The notes below the pieces were generated by a model. It searched no databases and was not told the DNA's origin. It worked only from the letters and a program-made list of their open reading frames with translations. Positions 34,617 through 34,782 of a stretch of DNA of 34,782 bases are shown here, in pieces; within the stretch, counting starts at the first letter, position 1; each line of letters starts with the position of its first letter. The stretch covers positions 1 through 34,782 of the forward strand of contig JAEDGK010000005.1 in the NCBI GenBank assembly GCA_016297555.1, in the 5' to 3' direction. The position numbers and the translations under genes are program-made. The stretch comes from Clostridiaceae bacterium (lineage in GTDB: Bacteria > Bacillota > Clostridia > Oscillospirales > Acutalibacteraceae).

Positions 34617-34693
34617 CCGTCCGTGGCGCAGTTGGATAACGCAGCAGATTCCGATTCTGAAGATCGGGGGTTCGAATCCCTTCGGGCGGGCCA
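34617..34693 (+). tRNA. tRNA-Arg (anticodon CCG)
   Basis: A 77-base cloverleaf with encoded CCA. The acceptor stem CCGTCCG pairs with CGGGCGG (one T-G pair). The D arm is GCGC/ACGC, the anticodon loop is TTCCGAT with anticodon CCG at 34-36, and the T arm is GGGGG-TTCGAAT-CCCTT. The anticodon stem has one mismatch at its base (G27-A43). It reads the CGG arginine codon and has its own promoter and terminator. Confidence 0.95.
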
Positions 34694-34731
34694 ATAAAAA
34701 ATGACGGTCGCAGACCGTCGTTTTTTATTGG
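34691..34731 (+). terminator. Intrinsic terminator of tRNA-Arg
   Basis: The core stem GACGGTC/GACCGTC (34703-34719) is extended by an outer inverted repeat in which CCAATAAAAAA (34691-34701) matches TTTTTTATTGG (34721-34731). The outer arm includes the CCA end of the tRNA. The T-run is 34721-34726. Confidence 0.88.
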
Positions 34732-34743
34732 AACAAATAGCAT

Positions 34744-34758
34744 CCGAAGGGATTCGAA
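34744..34758 (-). repeat. Inverted copy of the tRNA-Arg T-arm
   Basis: CCGAAGGGATTCGAA is the exact reverse complement of tRNA positions 34671-34685 (T loop and 3' acceptor side), 58 bases after that segment ends. The window ends at 34782, so its extension cannot be followed. Confidence 0.7.
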
Positions 34759-34782
34759 GGACGAGCGGCACAGAGCAACGCT

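Noticed and set aside
34495..34771. Minus-strand open frames across the tRNA (reading such as RDSNPRSSESE)
   Set aside because: This is the translation of a tRNA gene and its terminator, a well-known source of spurious predicted proteins.
1..34782. CRISPR array, rRNA, transposase or toxin-antitoxin genes
   Set aside because: No regularly spaced direct repeats, rRNA sequence, IS-type transposase or recognisable toxin-antitoxin pair was seen on either strand.

Overview
The window looks like a chromosomal segment from an anaerobic gut-type Clostridia, probably Oscillospirales/Ruminococcaceae. This rests on two conserved Firmicutes clusters (ylxM-ffh-rpsP-khpA-rimM-trmD and phoH-ybeY-dgkA-era-yqzL-recO), a TTG/GTG-tolerant start pattern with strong AGGAGG-type ribosome binding sites, an ECF sigma/DUF4367 anti-sigma pair, a BspA-like leucine-rich surface protein and a Clostridia-type large serine recombinase. 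The assignment is inferred from gene content only.

Region 1 (1-3.9 kb) is accessory. A large serine recombinase on + faces a rearrangement scar on -, in which an internal piece of the thiazole kinase ThiM is fused in frame to the C-terminal third of the transporter CytX. The scar abuts the stop codon of a DUF4367 anti-sigma-like gene, which lies behind an ECF sigma factor with a hydrophobic C-terminal tail.

Region 2 (3.9-10.4 kb) holds a GH106-like glycosidase gene broken by a single-base frameshift, a purple-acid-phosphatase-like gene just upstream of it in the same operon, and a divergently transcribed BspA-like surface protein. Back-to-back sigma-70 promoters lie between the phosphatase and the BspA-like gene.

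Region 3 (10.4-13.8 kb) is a TAXI-type TRAP uptake system: a lipoprotein binding protein, a terminator, then a fused TRAP permease. It ends at a bidirectional terminator shared with trmD.

Region 4 (13.8-25.8 kb, all -) is core. The SRP/ribosome-maturation operon runs ylxM to trmD. Its consensus promoter and roughly 145-nt leader carry a perfect 12-bp hairpin at the start site, followed by a U-tract that can pair into a second hairpin. Upstream of it lies a second probable operon with gaps of at most 24 bp: FHA protein, M16 peptidase, proB, proA, unknown membrane-anchored protein, DMT transporter, mutS2.

Region 5 (25.8-34.8 kb, +) contains phoH-ybeY-dgkA-era-yqzL-recO (many start/stop overlaps), a GPH-family sugar symporter with terminator, then a YibE/F membrane protein, a class II aldolase and an IolC-like kinase (probable inositol or ketose-phosphate catabolism). 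The window ends with tRNA-Arg(CCG), its own promoter and terminator, and a nearby inverted copy of the tRNA T-arm.

No CRISPR array, rRNA, insertion-sequence transposase or phage structural gene was seen. The least explained structures are the ThiM::CytX chimera, the leader of the ylxM operon, the hydrophobic C-terminal ends of the sigma factor and of the BspA-like protein, and the inverted tRNA fragment.
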